Positions 51,923 to 60,541 of a stretch of DNA of 64,000 bases are shown here, piece by piece (positions within the stretch are counted from its first letter, which is position 1; every line of letters begins with the position of its first letter). The translations under genes and the position numbers were made by a program. A model generated the notes under the pieces. That model did no database searches. It saw only the letters and a list, made by a program, of their open reading frames with translations, and was not told where the DNA came from. Origin of the DNA: Paenibacillus sp. FSL H7-0326. Lineage in GTDB: Bacteria; Bacillota; Bacilli; Paenibacillales; Paenibacillaceae. Location of the stretch: contig NZ_MPVN01000005.1 of the NCBI RefSeq assembly GCF_001955535.1, forward strand, positions 186,001-250,000, in the 5' to 3' direction.

Positions 51923-52759
51923 TTAACCTTTGACCGAGCCTGCTGTAATCCCCTGAATGATGTGCTTCTGCATCAGCAGGAAGAACAGGATGACCGGTGT
52001 GATCCCTAGTACCAATGCTGGCAGCGCCAGATCCCACTGCTTGGTGTATTGACCGAAGAAGGCATAGGTTGCGATCGGAATTGTATGCAGCTCAGCATCC
52101 TGCAGCACAATGGATGGCAGCAAGTAATCATTCCAGATCCACAGTGTGTTCAAGATGATAATCGTGACATACATCGGTCGCATGAGCGGATATACAATTC
52201 GGAAAAATACGCCGTAGGCATTGCTGCCATCCACTCTTGCTGCTTCCTCGATCTCGACAGGCACGGACTTCACAAATCCGTGGAAGAGAAACACCGACAT
52301 TGGAACCCCGAAGCCGAGGTAACAGATAATAAGTCCCCAATGGCTGTTCATCAGACCTACCGTACTCGTCACTTTAACAAGCGGAATCATAATGGATTGG
52401 AACGGAATAACCATCGCCGCAACGAACAGCGCAAACAGTAAACGATTAAATTTGGTGTTGTGCCGAACCATCCGGTAGGCGGTCATCGAGCTGATCAGCA
52501 CAAGCAGCAGATTACTGATAACGGTTACAATTAAGGAGTTCGTAAGCACCTTGGGAAAATGAGTAATCTCCCATGCTCGTTGATAGTTGCTCCACTCGAA
52601 CGCCTGCGGCCAGGCGGCTGCATTGGTCAGCAGATCGCCAAACGTTTTGACCGAATTCACGAACAGAAAATAGAAAGGAACAAGAAAGATAAGAGCCAGC
52701 AGAATCATCATAATCTCCGTTATGAACGTGCCAACTCGATAGCTTTTTGTAGATTCCAT
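51923..52759 (-). CDS. Carbohydrate ABC transporter permease (MalG type)
   Basis: This 278-residue inner-membrane permease has six helices and the EAA loop: VEIEEAARVDGSNAYGVFFRIVYPLMRP (about 185-210), the site of contact with the ATPase. Start chosen at ATG 52759, one base after the MalF stop; a TTG at 52771 lies inside the ribosome-binding site. Together with the MalF-type gene upstream it forms the channel of a sugar importer. Confidence 0.9.
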   Translation of the reverse strand: MESTKSYRVGTFITEIMMILLALIFLVPFYFLFVNSVKTFGDLLTNAAAWPQAFEWSNYQRAWEITHFPKVLTNSLIVTVISNLLLVLISSMTAYRMVRHNTKFNRLLFALFVAAMVIPFQSIMIPLVKVTSTVGLMNSHWGLIICYLGFGVPMSVFLFHGFVKSVPVEIEEAARVDGSNAYGVFFRIVYPLMRPMYVTIIILNTLWIWNDYLLPSIVLQDAELHTIPIATYAFFGQYTKQWDLALPALVLGITPVILFFLLMQKHIIQGITAGSVKG

Positions 52760-52760
52760 C

Positions 52761-53642
52761 TTAGGCTTCAACCTCCTTGCTCTTCGTCACTCGAACCTGA
52801 ATGAACGTAATAATGGCTACGATAATGAAGAAGATCAGAGCTTTAGCCGTACCCAGTCCGTACCTGCCGTTCACAAACGCCTCGTTGTATATATTCAGCG
52901 CCACCGATTCGGTCGAACGGAAAGGTCCACCCTTCGTAAGTGACAGGTTGAGATCAAACATTTTGAAGGACCAGGAGATGGCGAGGAACAAACATACGGT
53001 AACCCCTGGCATAATGAGCGGTACGATGATGCTCTTCAGAATCTGTCCCTTGCTCGCGCCGTCGATTTGAGCCGCTTCAATGACTTCATGGGGAATGTTA
53101 TTCAGTGAAGATATGTAGATTACCATCAGATATCCGGCCGTCTGCCACACAAAGACGATCACAATCGCCCAGAAGGCTGTCGGCTCATCTCCAAGCCAAG
53201 GAAGATTAAAGAAGCCAAGCCCTGTCGCTTCCCCTACGGATGCGAAGCCACGGACAAAAATGAACTGCCAGATAAAACCGAGCAGCAGACCGCCGATGAC
53301 ATTCGGCATAAAGAAGATCGTGCGCAGGACATTTTTCGTCTTGAGCGGTCTAGTTAGAAAATAAGCAAGAAAGAAACCAAGCACGTTCGTCAGCAGCACA
53401 CCGGCAAGTGTAAACCACGCTGTAAACGTGAAGGATTTGAGAAAGGCGGGGTCATCCGTAAAAATCTTTACGAAATTTGTTAGTCCAGCCCACTCCGGCT
53501 CGCTGGCTGCCCCATTCCAGTTTGTGAAGGAATAGTACATCCCCAGCAGAAAAGGAGCCACAATAATGAGAAGGAAAAAGATAAGTGAAGGACCGACAAA
53601 GATAAGCTGCTGCAGCCACTGTGAAGACCTTTTGCTAATCAC
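52761..53642 (-). CDS. Sugar ABC transporter permease (MalF type)
   Basis: This 293-residue permease has six helices. EAA loop: HEVIEAAQIDGASKGQILKSIIVPLIMPG (about 190-215). Start chosen as GTG 53642 because AAAGGGGG lies ten bases upstream; the TTG at 53663 is on top of that site. First gene of the three-gene operon 53642-50606. Confidence 0.9.
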   Translation of the reverse strand: MISKRSSQWLQQLIFVGPSLIFFLLIIVAPFLLGMYYSFTNWNGAASEPEWAGLTNFVKIFTDDPAFLKSFTFTAWFTLAGVLLTNVLGFFLAYFLTRPLKTKNVLRTIFFMPNVIGGLLLGFIWQFIFVRGFASVGEATGLGFFNLPWLGDEPTAFWAIVIVFVWQTAGYLMVIYISSLNNIPHEVIEAAQIDGASKGQILKSIIVPLIMPGVTVCLFLAISWSFKMFDLNLSLTKGGPFRSTESVALNIYNEAFVNGRYGLGTAKALIFFIIVAIITFIQVRVTKSKEVEA

Positions 53643-53868
53643 GCTGGCCAAGCCCCCTTTCAAGTAGCAATATTGTATCTCTAACTATCTTTAACCCATA
53701 TGAATGGAAATGAATGAACATTACGGAAAAATAAAACTTTTGATGCATATCATTACTTGTCTGCTCTTTTGCATACACTTATTTTGAACGTGAATTTATT
53801 GGGTAAGGATATACAGGAGTACTTAATTAACCATAGAGTCAAATTTTATAATTGCGAGGAGGACTTTT

Positions 53869-54630
53869 ATGCTGCGCACCACTAACGGGAACCCTTATAA
53901 ATGGCTTAACGTCATCGGATTTGTACTTGTGATCGTCATGAACGTGCTGGCCAACCTGCTGCCGATTGGCGGTAGAACCACTTCGGAGGTGTCTGCTCTA
54001 TATCCTGTACTGATTACACCCGCCGGATATGCCTTTGCCATCTGGTCTGTCATTTATGCCTTACTAGCCGGTTTTATCATTCTGCAGTTCCTGCCGTCCC
54101 AGAAGCAGCGCAATACGGCGGCAGTCCTTAAATTCTGGTTCTTCATCAGCTGTCTGGCGAATGCAGGCTGGATTGTCCTCTGGCAAAATCTCTGGTTCGG
54201 CTGGTCCGTACTCGTCATCTTTATTCTGCTGTTCTCTTTGAGCCAAATGTATGTGCGTGTCATGGCACTTCAAAATCTAACCACAGGTGAAAAATGGTTC
54301 GTTCAGCTCCCCTTCCGGATCTATCTCGGTTGGGTCAGTGTGGCATCGATTATCAATGTGACGGTTTGGCTTAGCAAGCTGGGATGGGATGGATTCGGCC
54401 TTGGGGATGAGACCTGGGCGATCCTTCTCCTGTTGATTGGAGGCATTGTAGCCCTGGCGGTCAGCTTCTCCTATCATGATGCGATACTGCCGCTTGTCTT
54501 CGTATGGGCATATATTGCGATTAGTGTTAAGCAATGGGATATCAGCTCAGTAGCCTATACGGCTGCTGGAATTGCAGCCTTGCTGCTGATCTACTCGATC
54601 TGGCTGTTCTTCTCCAAACGAAGACAGTAG
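53869..54630 (+). CDS. TspO/MBR-like tryptophan-rich sensory protein
   Basis: This 253-residue membrane protein has seven or eight hydrophobic segments. The core LYPVLITPAGYAFAIWSVIYALL (P-x-G-x-x-F-x-I-W) matches TspO/MBR family proteins, which bind porphyrins or steroid-like ligands, but it is longer than typical TspO (about 160 residues) with extra C-terminal helices. GAGGAGG stands seven bases upstream. It may be a sensor or transporter for a tetrapyrrole, which is inference. Confidence 0.82.
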   Translation: MLRTTNGNPYKWLNVIGFVLVIVMNVLANLLPIGGRTTSEVSALYPVLITPAGYAFAIWSVIYALLAGFIILQFLPSQKQRNTAAVLKFWFFISCLANAGWIVLWQNLWFGWSVLVIFILLFSLSQMYVRVMALQNLTTGEKWFVQLPFRIYLGWVSVASIINVTVWLSKLGWDGFGLGDETWAILLLLIGGIVALAVSFSYHDAILPLVFVWAYIAISVKQWDISSVAYTAAGIAALLLIYSIWLFFSKRRQ

Positions 54631-54640
54631 TGCTGCATAT

Positions 54641-54695
54641 AAAAAGAGAAGGACCGTCTGCCCTGTCAAAACAGGGGAGGCGGTCCTTCTCTTTT
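54641..54695. terminator. Strong bidirectional terminator
   Basis: GAGAAGGACCG and CGGTCCTTCTC outer arms with CCCTG/CAGGG inner; A tract on the left and T tract on the right, between tspO-like and ridA-like genes. Confidence 0.85.
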
Positions 54696-54770
54696 TTTCT
54701 TCTACGATAGTTCTGTCAGCTCTCACGTCGTAGCTCTTGTATGAATCAAGCTCTCGTGTCGTAGCTCTTA

Positions 54771-55151
54771 TTATTTCTTAAGCGTAATCGTCTCGATTTC
54801 GACCAGTGCATCCTTCGGCAGGCGTGCGACCTCAACTGCACTGCGTGCAGGATAAGGCTGGTTGAAGAACGAGCTGTACACCTCATTGACACGAGCAAAA
54901 TCATTCATGTCCTTCAGGAATACCGTCGTCTTCACCACTTGATCCAAACTTGAGCCTGCTGCTTCAAGAATGGCCTTCACATTCTCAAGGGAGAGACGAG
55001 CCTGCTCCTCAACGGTATCACCAAATTCCCCTGTCTGCGGATTAATGCCGAGCTGTCCGGAAGTAAAGATAAAACCTCCCGCTTCGACGGCCTGGCTATA
55101 AGGTCCAATGGCTCCAGGTGCATTCTCTGTGGAAATCATGTTCTTACTCAT
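54771..55151 (-). CDS. RidA family reactive-intermediate deaminase
   Basis: This 126-residue RidA/YjgF protein hydrolyses reactive enamine and imine intermediates made by PLP enzymes. Key residues: Arg in PARSAVEVARLP (R103, equivalent to the essential arginine) and Glu in EIETIT. GPYSQAV and TSGQLGINPQTG are family marks. Start ATG 55151 follows GAGGAGGAG. Single gene. Confidence 0.93.
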   Translation of the reverse strand: MSKNMISTENAPGAIGPYSQAVEAGGFIFTSGQLGINPQTGEFGDTVEEQARLSLENVKAILEAAGSSLDQVVKTTVFLKDMNDFARVNEVYSSFFNQPYPARSAVEVARLPKDALVEIETITLKK

Positions 55152-55223
55152 ATGTATCTCCTCCTCTTATTTTGTTTATCCAAGCTTTGCTATAGTCATT
55201 GTAGTCAAAGGAAGCAGGCTTGT

Positions 55224-55898
55224 CTATTGATGTTGTTCGGCCAGCTTCCAAATGTCTTTGTTCGAATGGCGATAGACTCCGCTCTGATCCCTTAGTGCTG
55301 CTATAATCATCGCCTTCGCAACATGAGTAACCGGCATCGCCCGGTACTCCCGGCCTTTTCCTTTACGAAGAAGCGGATCGGCTAGTGTCAACATCCATTC
55401 ACTCATCTTCTCCCCTATGCGCTTCTCTTCTCTGTCGCCAAGCAGCAAGGATGGTCTAAGAAAATGAACACCGCGATAGCCAAGTCTCGCGATATCGTCC
55501 TCAAACTCTCCCTTCGTTCGGAGGTAGAAGATGCGTGAGGTACTGTCGGCCCCCATGGAGGTCACAGCGATCATCTGCTTCGCCCCATGAGACAACGCGA
55601 GTCTGGCTGCAGTAACGGGGTACTCCAGATCAACTTTGCGGAACGCCGCCTGCGATCCTGCCTTCTTGATGGTCGTGCCCATACAGCAGAACAATTCGTC
55701 TGCTCCAATGAAGGCCTCCTCATGCCTTTCAAGCTCGTCCCAGTTCACAATCACTTGAGACAGTTTAGGGTGGGATATCGGAAGCTCCTGTCTCACGAGC
55801 GCGGTAACCTGTTCATATTCATCATGTGCGAGCAGCTGTGATACGAGCTGCTTGCCAACCAATCCAGTAGCCCCAATGACTAATCCTTTTCGTCCCAC
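55224..55898 (-). CDS. NAD(P)-binding Rossmann-fold protein
   Basis: This 224-residue protein has a GXXGXXG nucleotide fold (GLVIGATGLVGKQLV at 4-18), a middle segment CCMGTTIKKAGSQAAFRKVDLEYP and C-terminal MPVTHVAKAMI. It belongs to the NAD(P)H-binding atypical short-chain dehydrogenase group (like TIP30/Fmp52). Its role is unknown. Start GTG 55898 has AGGAGG eight bases ahead. Confidence 0.85.
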   Translation of the reverse strand: MGRKGLVIGATGLVGKQLVSQLLAHDEYEQVTALVRQELPISHPKLSQVIVNWDELERHEEAFIGADELFCCMGTTIKKAGSQAAFRKVDLEYPVTAARLALSHGAKQMIAVTSMGADSTSRIFYLRTKGEFEDDIARLGYRGVHFLRPSLLLGDREEKRIGEKMSEWMLTLADPLLRKGKGREYRAMPVTHVAKAMIIAALRDQSGVYRHSNKDIWKLAEQHQ

Positions 55899-55945
55899 TA
55901 GCTAGACCTCCTGAAAAACTCACTTTTCCCTATCATACCATGCAA

Positions 55946-55981
55946 AGAGAGCACAAATCCTCTATGGGATCTGTGCTCTCT
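55946..55981 (-). terminator. Intrinsic terminator of the CsbD gene
   Basis: AGAGAGCACA and TGTGCTCTCT pair around an ATCC/GGAT inner stem. Confidence 0.65.
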
Positions 55982-56105
55982 AAATTTGGATTCATCGTTA
56001 TGAAATTGATGCATTAAAGCTTCTATATAGAATGAACTGAATATCTCATAGTTACATGCCCTTAGCTTTAGCTGAGGCTGGACCCGAGCATGAGTTCAAA
56101 CTAAA

Positions 56106-56306
56106 TTAACGGTACGTTCTGCTCCAGTTATCATATTCCTTCTCGGCTTCGTCGCGGGAGTGACCATATCGCTCCTGAAGCTTGCCGACCAGCTTGTCCT
56201 TCTCACCATCGATGACATCCAGATCATCATCTGTCAGCTTACCCCATTGCTTCTTGGCTTCGCCCTTCACTTGATTCCATTTACCTTTAAATACGTTGTT
56301 ATCCAT
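56106..56306 (-). CDS. CsbD-family stress protein
   Basis: This 66-residue CsbD-like protein has the family pattern WNQVKGEAKKQWGKLTDDDL and a C-terminal YGHSRDEAEKEYDNW. CsbD proteins accumulate in stationary phase and under stress (in B. subtilis under sigma-B control). Start ATG 56306 has AAGGAG nine bases ahead; an ATG three codons upstream overlaps that site. Confidence 0.9.
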   Translation of the reverse strand: MDNNVFKGKWNQVKGEAKKQWGKLTDDDLDVIDGEKDKLVGKLQERYGHSRDEAEKEYDNWSRTYR

Positions 56307-56430
56307 TCTTCTCATCTCCTTGTCTGTATGGTGATCCCAAGTTCCTAGAGACTAGAAAGTATGTCACCAGCGTGTTATATTCTTAACCCAAATCGGGGTC
56401 GTTGAATCGACAAAGTAGGAGATGAAGTTC

Positions 56431-57912
56431 TTAACAGCAGGATGGTCTGCACCGGTACTGGTTTACAAATATCCCTGCAATGATCGGGTCCCACTGTGTC
56501 CCTCGGCCCTGCTCCAGTATAGAGATGGCCTCCTCATCCTTCATCCCTTTGCGGTAAGGCCGGTCTGAGGTCATGGCGTCGAAGGCGTCCGCCACTGCGA
56601 TAATTCTGCCAAATAGCGGAATCCGCTCTCCAGCCAGCTGATCCGGATATCCCTTACCGTCATAACGCTCATGATGGGAACGCACCCCGGACAGGAACGG
56701 CTTAATCGACTGCGCCGGCTGTACATGCTGCAATATAGATTCGCCAAGCACCGGGTGACGCTGAATTGTCAGATACTCCTCTTCACTGAGCTTACCTTCC
56801 TTCAGGAGCACCATATCGGGGATGCCTACCTTTCCGATGTCGTGAATAAGCGCAGTTTTGTAGAGGGTATCAAGCTCTTCCTCTGCAAGCCCCAGCTTGC
56901 GGCCAATCATGACCGAGTATTCTGCCACCCGCATAGAATGACCCGCAGTATATGGATCTCTGGCGTCCAGCGCTGCCGATAGTGTACAAAAATAGCTGTC
57001 CTGCAGCTGCTTCACCAGCTCGTCTCTCTCTTTCAGCTCTAGACTTAATCGATTAAACCCTTCTGTCATAGAGTAGAATGCCGAATGACAGGTGCTTGGT
57101 TCGATCTGTCCATCTTTTGTTTGCGAGTCCTGTTCTACAGCCTCCAGCGTATCTCGTTTTATAAGACAAGCTGCTGCAAACATAGAGAAACCGATGCCAA
57201 GCAGCAGAAGCCATACGCCAAGTCCGCCGGCATACTCCCTCATGACAATTTCAGAAAAATAAAATTGTTGAACTTCAGTTATAAAGAATATGAGCAGCAA
57301 AGGATACATGATGATAATAAAGGTCGTCCTCATCCCTGTTGTGGAACCAAGAGAAACGAACTGTTTCCCTGTATAAGTCAGCAGGGCTCCGATTGCCTTC
57401 GCTTTATTTTTAACAGCTGTTATGTAAGGTCTAATCGCTCTCGTTGTCATCATAAAGTCAATGATGGCATGCAGGTGAGCAGCGAAAAAAAGGCTTATTA
57501 CAATATATAAAGTATGTATAAATGATAGATGGAGAAGATCTAATCGCCTCAGGATCGTGCTCAGCAGCACGACAGGTAAAGACAAGCAAATATAATGAGG
57601 GTACAGTATCCGACAGAAGGCATAAGTCGGCAAGGTGTGGAGAAAATCATACGCTTGCTGAAGACCTGTGCCGGTCTCCACTTGAAGCTGTATATCTCTA
57701 TACGGTCTAACCTGCCTGAAGATAAGGTATATTCCAATCAACAGTGAAAGAAGTAATGCGGCAGTCAAGATCCATGCCAAATAGCGGGACTCTGCCGCAT
57801 GCAGATGAAGCGTTAAAGATCGTATAGACAGAAGCGCCAGTACAGCAGTTGCAGCCCAGCTAGCGATGTAGTTAACAGCCAATCTTTTGCGCAGCGCTTG
57901 ATACCGTGGCAA
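56431..57912 (-). CDS. HD-GYP domain cyclic-di-GMP phosphodiesterase, membrane-bound
   Basis: This 493-residue protein has six or more N-terminal transmembrane segments (about 14-250) followed by a cytoplasmic HD-GYP domain (about 310-490). HD motif: ALIHDIGKVGIPD; GYP motif: RSHHERYDGKGYPDQL; the DAFDAMTSDRPYRKG block that follows is typical. It probably breaks down cyclic-di-GMP, a signal for motility, biofilm and sporulation. Start is TTG 57912; the ribosome-binding site is weak (GCGAGG at about 11 bases). No partner GGDEF protein in the window. Confidence 0.88.
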   Translation of the reverse strand: MPRYQALRKRLAVNYIASWAATAVLALLSIRSLTLHLHAAESRYLAWILTAALLLSLLIGIYLIFRQVRPYRDIQLQVETGTGLQQAYDFLHTLPTYAFCRILYPHYICLSLPVVLLSTILRRLDLLHLSFIHTLYIVISLFFAAHLHAIIDFMMTTRAIRPYITAVKNKAKAIGALLTYTGKQFVSLGSTTGMRTTFIIIMYPLLLIFFITEVQQFYFSEIVMREYAGGLGVWLLLLGIGFSMFAAACLIKRDTLEAVEQDSQTKDGQIEPSTCHSAFYSMTEGFNRLSLELKERDELVKQLQDSYFCTLSAALDARDPYTAGHSMRVAEYSVMIGRKLGLAEEELDTLYKTALIHDIGKVGIPDMVLLKEGKLSEEEYLTIQRHPVLGESILQHVQPAQSIKPFLSGVRSHHERYDGKGYPDQLAGERIPLFGRIIAVADAFDAMTSDRPYRKGMKDEEAISILEQGRGTQWDPIIAGIFVNQYRCRPSCC

Positions 57913-58024
57913 GATGAATACAACCTCGCTTTCCCTAGAAGCTTATTCTCAAGTTCTATTATAGCCCAGAAGTCCCAATTTCGAGAATAAGCTTTTTCCT
58001 GTTTTCCCTGAAGAAGTTCTTTAT

Positions 58025-58053
58025 TTGTAAATTGCTGTCATCTATGATATACT
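58025..58053 (+). promoter_or_regulatory. Promoter without a clear gene
   Basis: TTGTAA (58025-58030) and TATACT (58048-58053) are exactly 17 bases apart. The transcript would run into the hairpin at 58103-58138, so it may make an untranslated RNA or a very small peptide. Confidence 0.5.
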
Positions 58054-58589
58054 AGGTAGTATTATGAATATTTAACCCCATTACATTCCTCTTTGAAGGT
58101 CATGCATTTATTCGCGGCTGACATAAGAATAATGCATATGATCCGGATTAAGATAACTCTTCATTTAACCCCATGGAGTAATCGCGTTATAACCCAAACA
58201 CGAGATTTTATGATTTTCATTCAAACTGGCGCGGTCATCGGAGCCGTAAGGACAAAAGAGAGGCAGGGCTTTTGTTGTGTGAAATGTAAGTAGAGGAATA
58301 CAATGCAGCAGTAGTTTCTACGCTACTACGAAGTGCAGCATTAGAATATAGGTTAAATTTATATTGCTTAACCAAGCCGCTTTTGATCATTTAGACGAGG
58401 GCGACCTTGGGAGCACAAACATTAAGCCCCCGAGCATACATCGCACGGGGGCTGTCCAACATTCTATGGCATACAGCATATACTGATTGAATTCACATGG
58501 TCACGAGCACGGCTCTCTGCTTATGGAGACGACTATGTATACTTATTCAAGGCAGTACGATTACATCGTGTACTCTCTGCCAAAACTTC

Positions 58590-58617
58590 AGGCCTGCCCA
58601 AATAAGCAGGCAGACCT
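58590..58617 (-). terminator. Terminator of the YjcZ gene
   Basis: AGGTCTGCC pairs with GGCAGGCCT on the minus strand; the T run is short. Confidence 0.6.
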
Positions 58618-58641
58618 TAAGTTTATATCATGGTCAAATCA

Positions 58642-58773
58642 TTACCAGCAGAAAGCTTTAACGATAATAACCAAGAGAATAAACAATACCAAGATTGCAC
58701 CGAGGGATTTACCTCCATCGTAACCGCCGAATCCGCCTACTTGGCCGCCGTATCCGTATCCTACTTCGCTCAT
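58642..58773 (-). CDS. YjcZ-family sporulation miniprotein (43 residues)
   Basis: Translating the minus strand from ATG 58773 to TAA 58642 gives 43 residues: a Gly/Tyr-rich head (MSEVGYGYGGQVGGFGGYDG) and a hydrophobic tail GKSLGAILVLFILLVIIVKA. This is the form of the YjcZ family, small membrane-anchored sporulation proteins of Bacillales. A strong AAAGGAGG lies seven bases before the ATG. It was too short to show in ordinary gene calling. In the family, expression is in the mother cell or spore; no sigma-factor box is clear here. Confidence 0.9.
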   Translation of the reverse strand: MSEVGYGYGGQVGGFGGYDGGKSLGAILVLFILLVIIVKAFCW

Positions 58774-58871
58774 TGTAACTCCTCCTTTCTGTTTACTACA
58801 CTCATACCATATGTTGCTCGGCTCTGTTTCGACCGGGCTTTTTGCCCTTTTATTTAATTTCGTGCTGTCGT

Positions 58872-59549
58872 TTAATCAGAATGTGATGGTGATCGGTGAT
58901 CAGGATGGGGACGACCAGGGTGGAATAAGTGGGGAGATGAAGCTTGCGGGTGTGGTCCATGGGGATAGGACGGATGAGGTAGGTGGTGAGGGACTCCTTG
59001 GAGATGTGGTCCATTGGGATGATGCAGAAGCGGTTGTTGTTGAGGTCTTCCCTGAGGATGAGGGCCATTCGGACCTGGCGGATGGTGCGGGTATTGATGT
59101 GGTGCCTGCTGAACCTGCGGCTTGTTCGGTAATCCCTGCGATGATCCCTGAGGATTCGGTAAGGCTTGCACAGTTTGATTCACTCCCGCTGGGGCCGTTT
59201 GATCCAGATTCATCTGCTTCAATCTCTGCCCAAGCTCACCCAATGCAGCCTTATATTTCTTCGGCAGATTGAGCTGGTCGGATTGATCAAGGAACTGCAC
59301 GATCAGACCGTGCATTTTCTGCTTCTTCTCAGGCTTCACCTCTTTAAATATGTCGACAACCCCATCCTTCATCTCAATTAAGGTACTGCATAGAGCCAAG
59401 AACTGCTCCGGGGATAAGTTCTCCAGGAGCTTCGATGACAATAGAGAAAAAGCATTAGAGGCAGCTTCACGCTTTGCTGACTTCTTTGTCCTTTTCCTGA
59501 TCGGAGCCTTTGACACTTTCCTTCTTATACCGGTTTGCTGTTTATTCAC
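58872..59549 (-). CDS. His/Pro-rich protein, possible spore or cell-surface component
   Basis: This 225-residue protein starts with a very basic 30-residue segment (RRKVSKAPIRKRTKKSAKR), then a helical domain (about 35-110: LSSKLLENLSPEQFLALCSTL, MHGLIVQFLDQSD), then a tail of 90 residues made mostly of Pro, His, Gly and Gln with repeated PHPQG, PHLQG and PHHPP units. No membrane segment. The tail could bind metals or interact with surfaces. Start is GTG 59549 after AAAGGAGAG. Next to YjcZ and divergent from a small membrane protein. No family recognised. Confidence 0.75.
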   Translation of the reverse strand: MNKQQTGIRRKVSKAPIRKRTKKSAKREAASNAFSLLSSKLLENLSPEQFLALCSTLIEMKDGVVDIFKEVKPEKKQKMHGLIVQFLDQSDQLNLPKKYKAALGELGQRLKQMNLDQTAPAGVNQTVQALPNPQGSSQGLPNKPQVQQAPHQYPHHPPGPNGPHPQGRPQQQPLLHHPNGPHLQGVPHHLPHPSYPHGPHPQASSPHLFHPGRPHPDHRSPSHSD

Positions 59550-59671
59550 GGGCTTCTCTCCTTTCGGGTAAATATCACTTGGGAAAGCACCCTTTTTTAG
59601 AACGCCTTCCTATGAGCATTCATAAACTAGAAGAAAGAACGGAGGCATCTTGAGCAAAGAGGGTGACGCGG

Positions 59672-59860
59672 ATGAAAAAAAGCAGCATATCAAGCAAGAA
59701 TAGAAACAGTAATGGCAACACTGCGGAAGAAGCTGCAGAAAATAAGATCGAATACTTAGCCCTGATCGCTGCTATCCTTGCATTCATTGCTGCAGGCATC
59801 GGACTATATATAGCGATGAAAGATCTATACCTGCCGAACGTAACAGAGGTTATTACTTGA
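59672..59860 (+). CDS. Small single-pass membrane protein (62 residues)
   Basis: A short protein with a basic, Asn/Ser-rich N-terminus (SSKNRNSNGN), one helix IEYLALIAAILAFIAAGIGLYIAM (about 27-50) and a short tail. GAGGG stands about five bases ahead of ATG 59672 and two bases further lies another GTG frame start (59663). It is divergent from the His/Pro-rich gene with about 120 bases between. Probable Paenibacillus-specific membrane peptide. Confidence 0.65.
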   Translation: MKKSSISSKNRNSNGNTAEEAAENKIEYLALIAAILAFIAAGIGLYIAMKDLYLPNVTEVIT

Positions 59861-60177
59861 TGCAGAAAATTCACATTACCTAGAGTAGCTTATGCGATCC
59901 CTCATCAATTGATATGGGCAGTCGTTTCACGATAAGAAGAATAGCGGGAAGGTTTTCGGCTGATTTTTTTATAGTTCATTCGATCTGGCCAGAGCTTATC
60001 CCGCATTTTTGTATATAACTGAAATAAGCAGCTCTTCGTGGAAAAAAGAGGATGTTTTTTTATCTTAAAATTAAGTATAATCAAATTACTTAACTGTTTT
60101 TTTGTTCCATTATTATCATTTGCGACCATCTAGTCGATACATAGAGTATGTAATATTTTTGGAATGGAGGGATTCTC
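59861..60177. other. 317-base gap
   Basis: AT-rich. A TTAAGTA/TACTTAA inverted repeat at 60071-60093 is followed by CTGTTTTTTT and could be a weak terminator of the membrane peptide gene. Otherwise I see nothing. Confidence 0.4.
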
Positions 60178-60375
60178 ATGCTTGACACACTGAAATATGC
60201 AGAAGATAAAGGATACAGCGTATGCTTAGTGATGCATAACGGCACATCCTACTTCGGTGAAATCGAAATCAGCCCTGATTCAGAGAACCTGGTCATTATC
60301 TGTGACCAAGGACGGATATCAGCTAACATACATGATATTAAACACTCCTCTACCATCGTTGCTGCTCACTTCTAA
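60178..60375 (+). CDS. Small uncharacterised protein (65 residues)
   Basis: Begins MLDTLKYAEDKGYSVCLVMHNG with beta-rich SYFGEIEISPDSENLVIICDQGRIS. The pattern suggests a small SH3-like or Hfq-like beta barrel, but I cannot name a family. GGAGGGATTCTC stands just ahead of ATG 60178 and a good terminator follows. Confidence 0.7.
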   Translation: MLDTLKYAEDKGYSVCLVMHNGTSYFGEIEISPDSENLVIICDQGRISANIHDIKHSSTIVAAHF

Positions 60376-60452
60376 AGTTCGATCTGCACCCACTGCACAA
60401 AATTTTACATCAAGATATTGACATACAAGCACCTATATAGCTCTAAACGACC

Positions 60453-60487
60453 AAAGAAGCGAGCGCTATTACAGCGTTCGCTTCTTT
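60453..60487. terminator. Bidirectional terminator
   Basis: AAAGAAGCGAGCGCT and AGCGTTCGCTTCTTT pair around a short loop; A and T tracts flank it, serving the small gene (plus) and the sulfatase gene (minus). Confidence 0.8.
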
Positions 60488-60541
60488 ATGTGAATCTATC
60501 TGCAATAATAGGTTGGCATAATACAAGGACATCCACAGCGC

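Larger units (their letters stand above)
57913..58641. other. 729-base gap with promoter and hairpins
   Basis: Contains a good promoter (58025-58053), an imperfect hairpin ATGCATTTATTC/GAATAATGCAT at 58103-58138, and a GC-rich inverted repeat AGCCCCCG/CGGGGGCT (58425-58453). A 66-residue open frame from 58093 has weak support and is not called. The terminator of the YjcZ gene lies at 58590-58617. I see no gene that I can support. Confidence 0.5.

Noticed and set aside
53643..53868. CRE or operator upstream of the sugar ABC operon
   Set aside because: I found no sequence that fits the CRE consensus with fewer than several mismatches.
58093..58293. Plus-strand frame of 66 codons with GAAGG just before the ATG
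   Set aside because: The ribosome-binding site is only two bases from the start, the composition is not coding-like and I recognise no family. I leave the region as intergenic with a possible transcript.
58811..59272. Plus-strand frame of 153 codons opposite the His/Pro-rich gene
   Set aside because: It lacks a ribosome-binding site and is the antisense of the His/Pro repeats, which give long open frames in other directions. The minus-strand gene has AAAGGAGAG and a sensible protein.
59905..60129. Minus-strand frame of 74 codons
   Set aside because: AT-rich with a random-looking protein, no ribosome-binding site, and it overlaps the inverted repeat in the gap.
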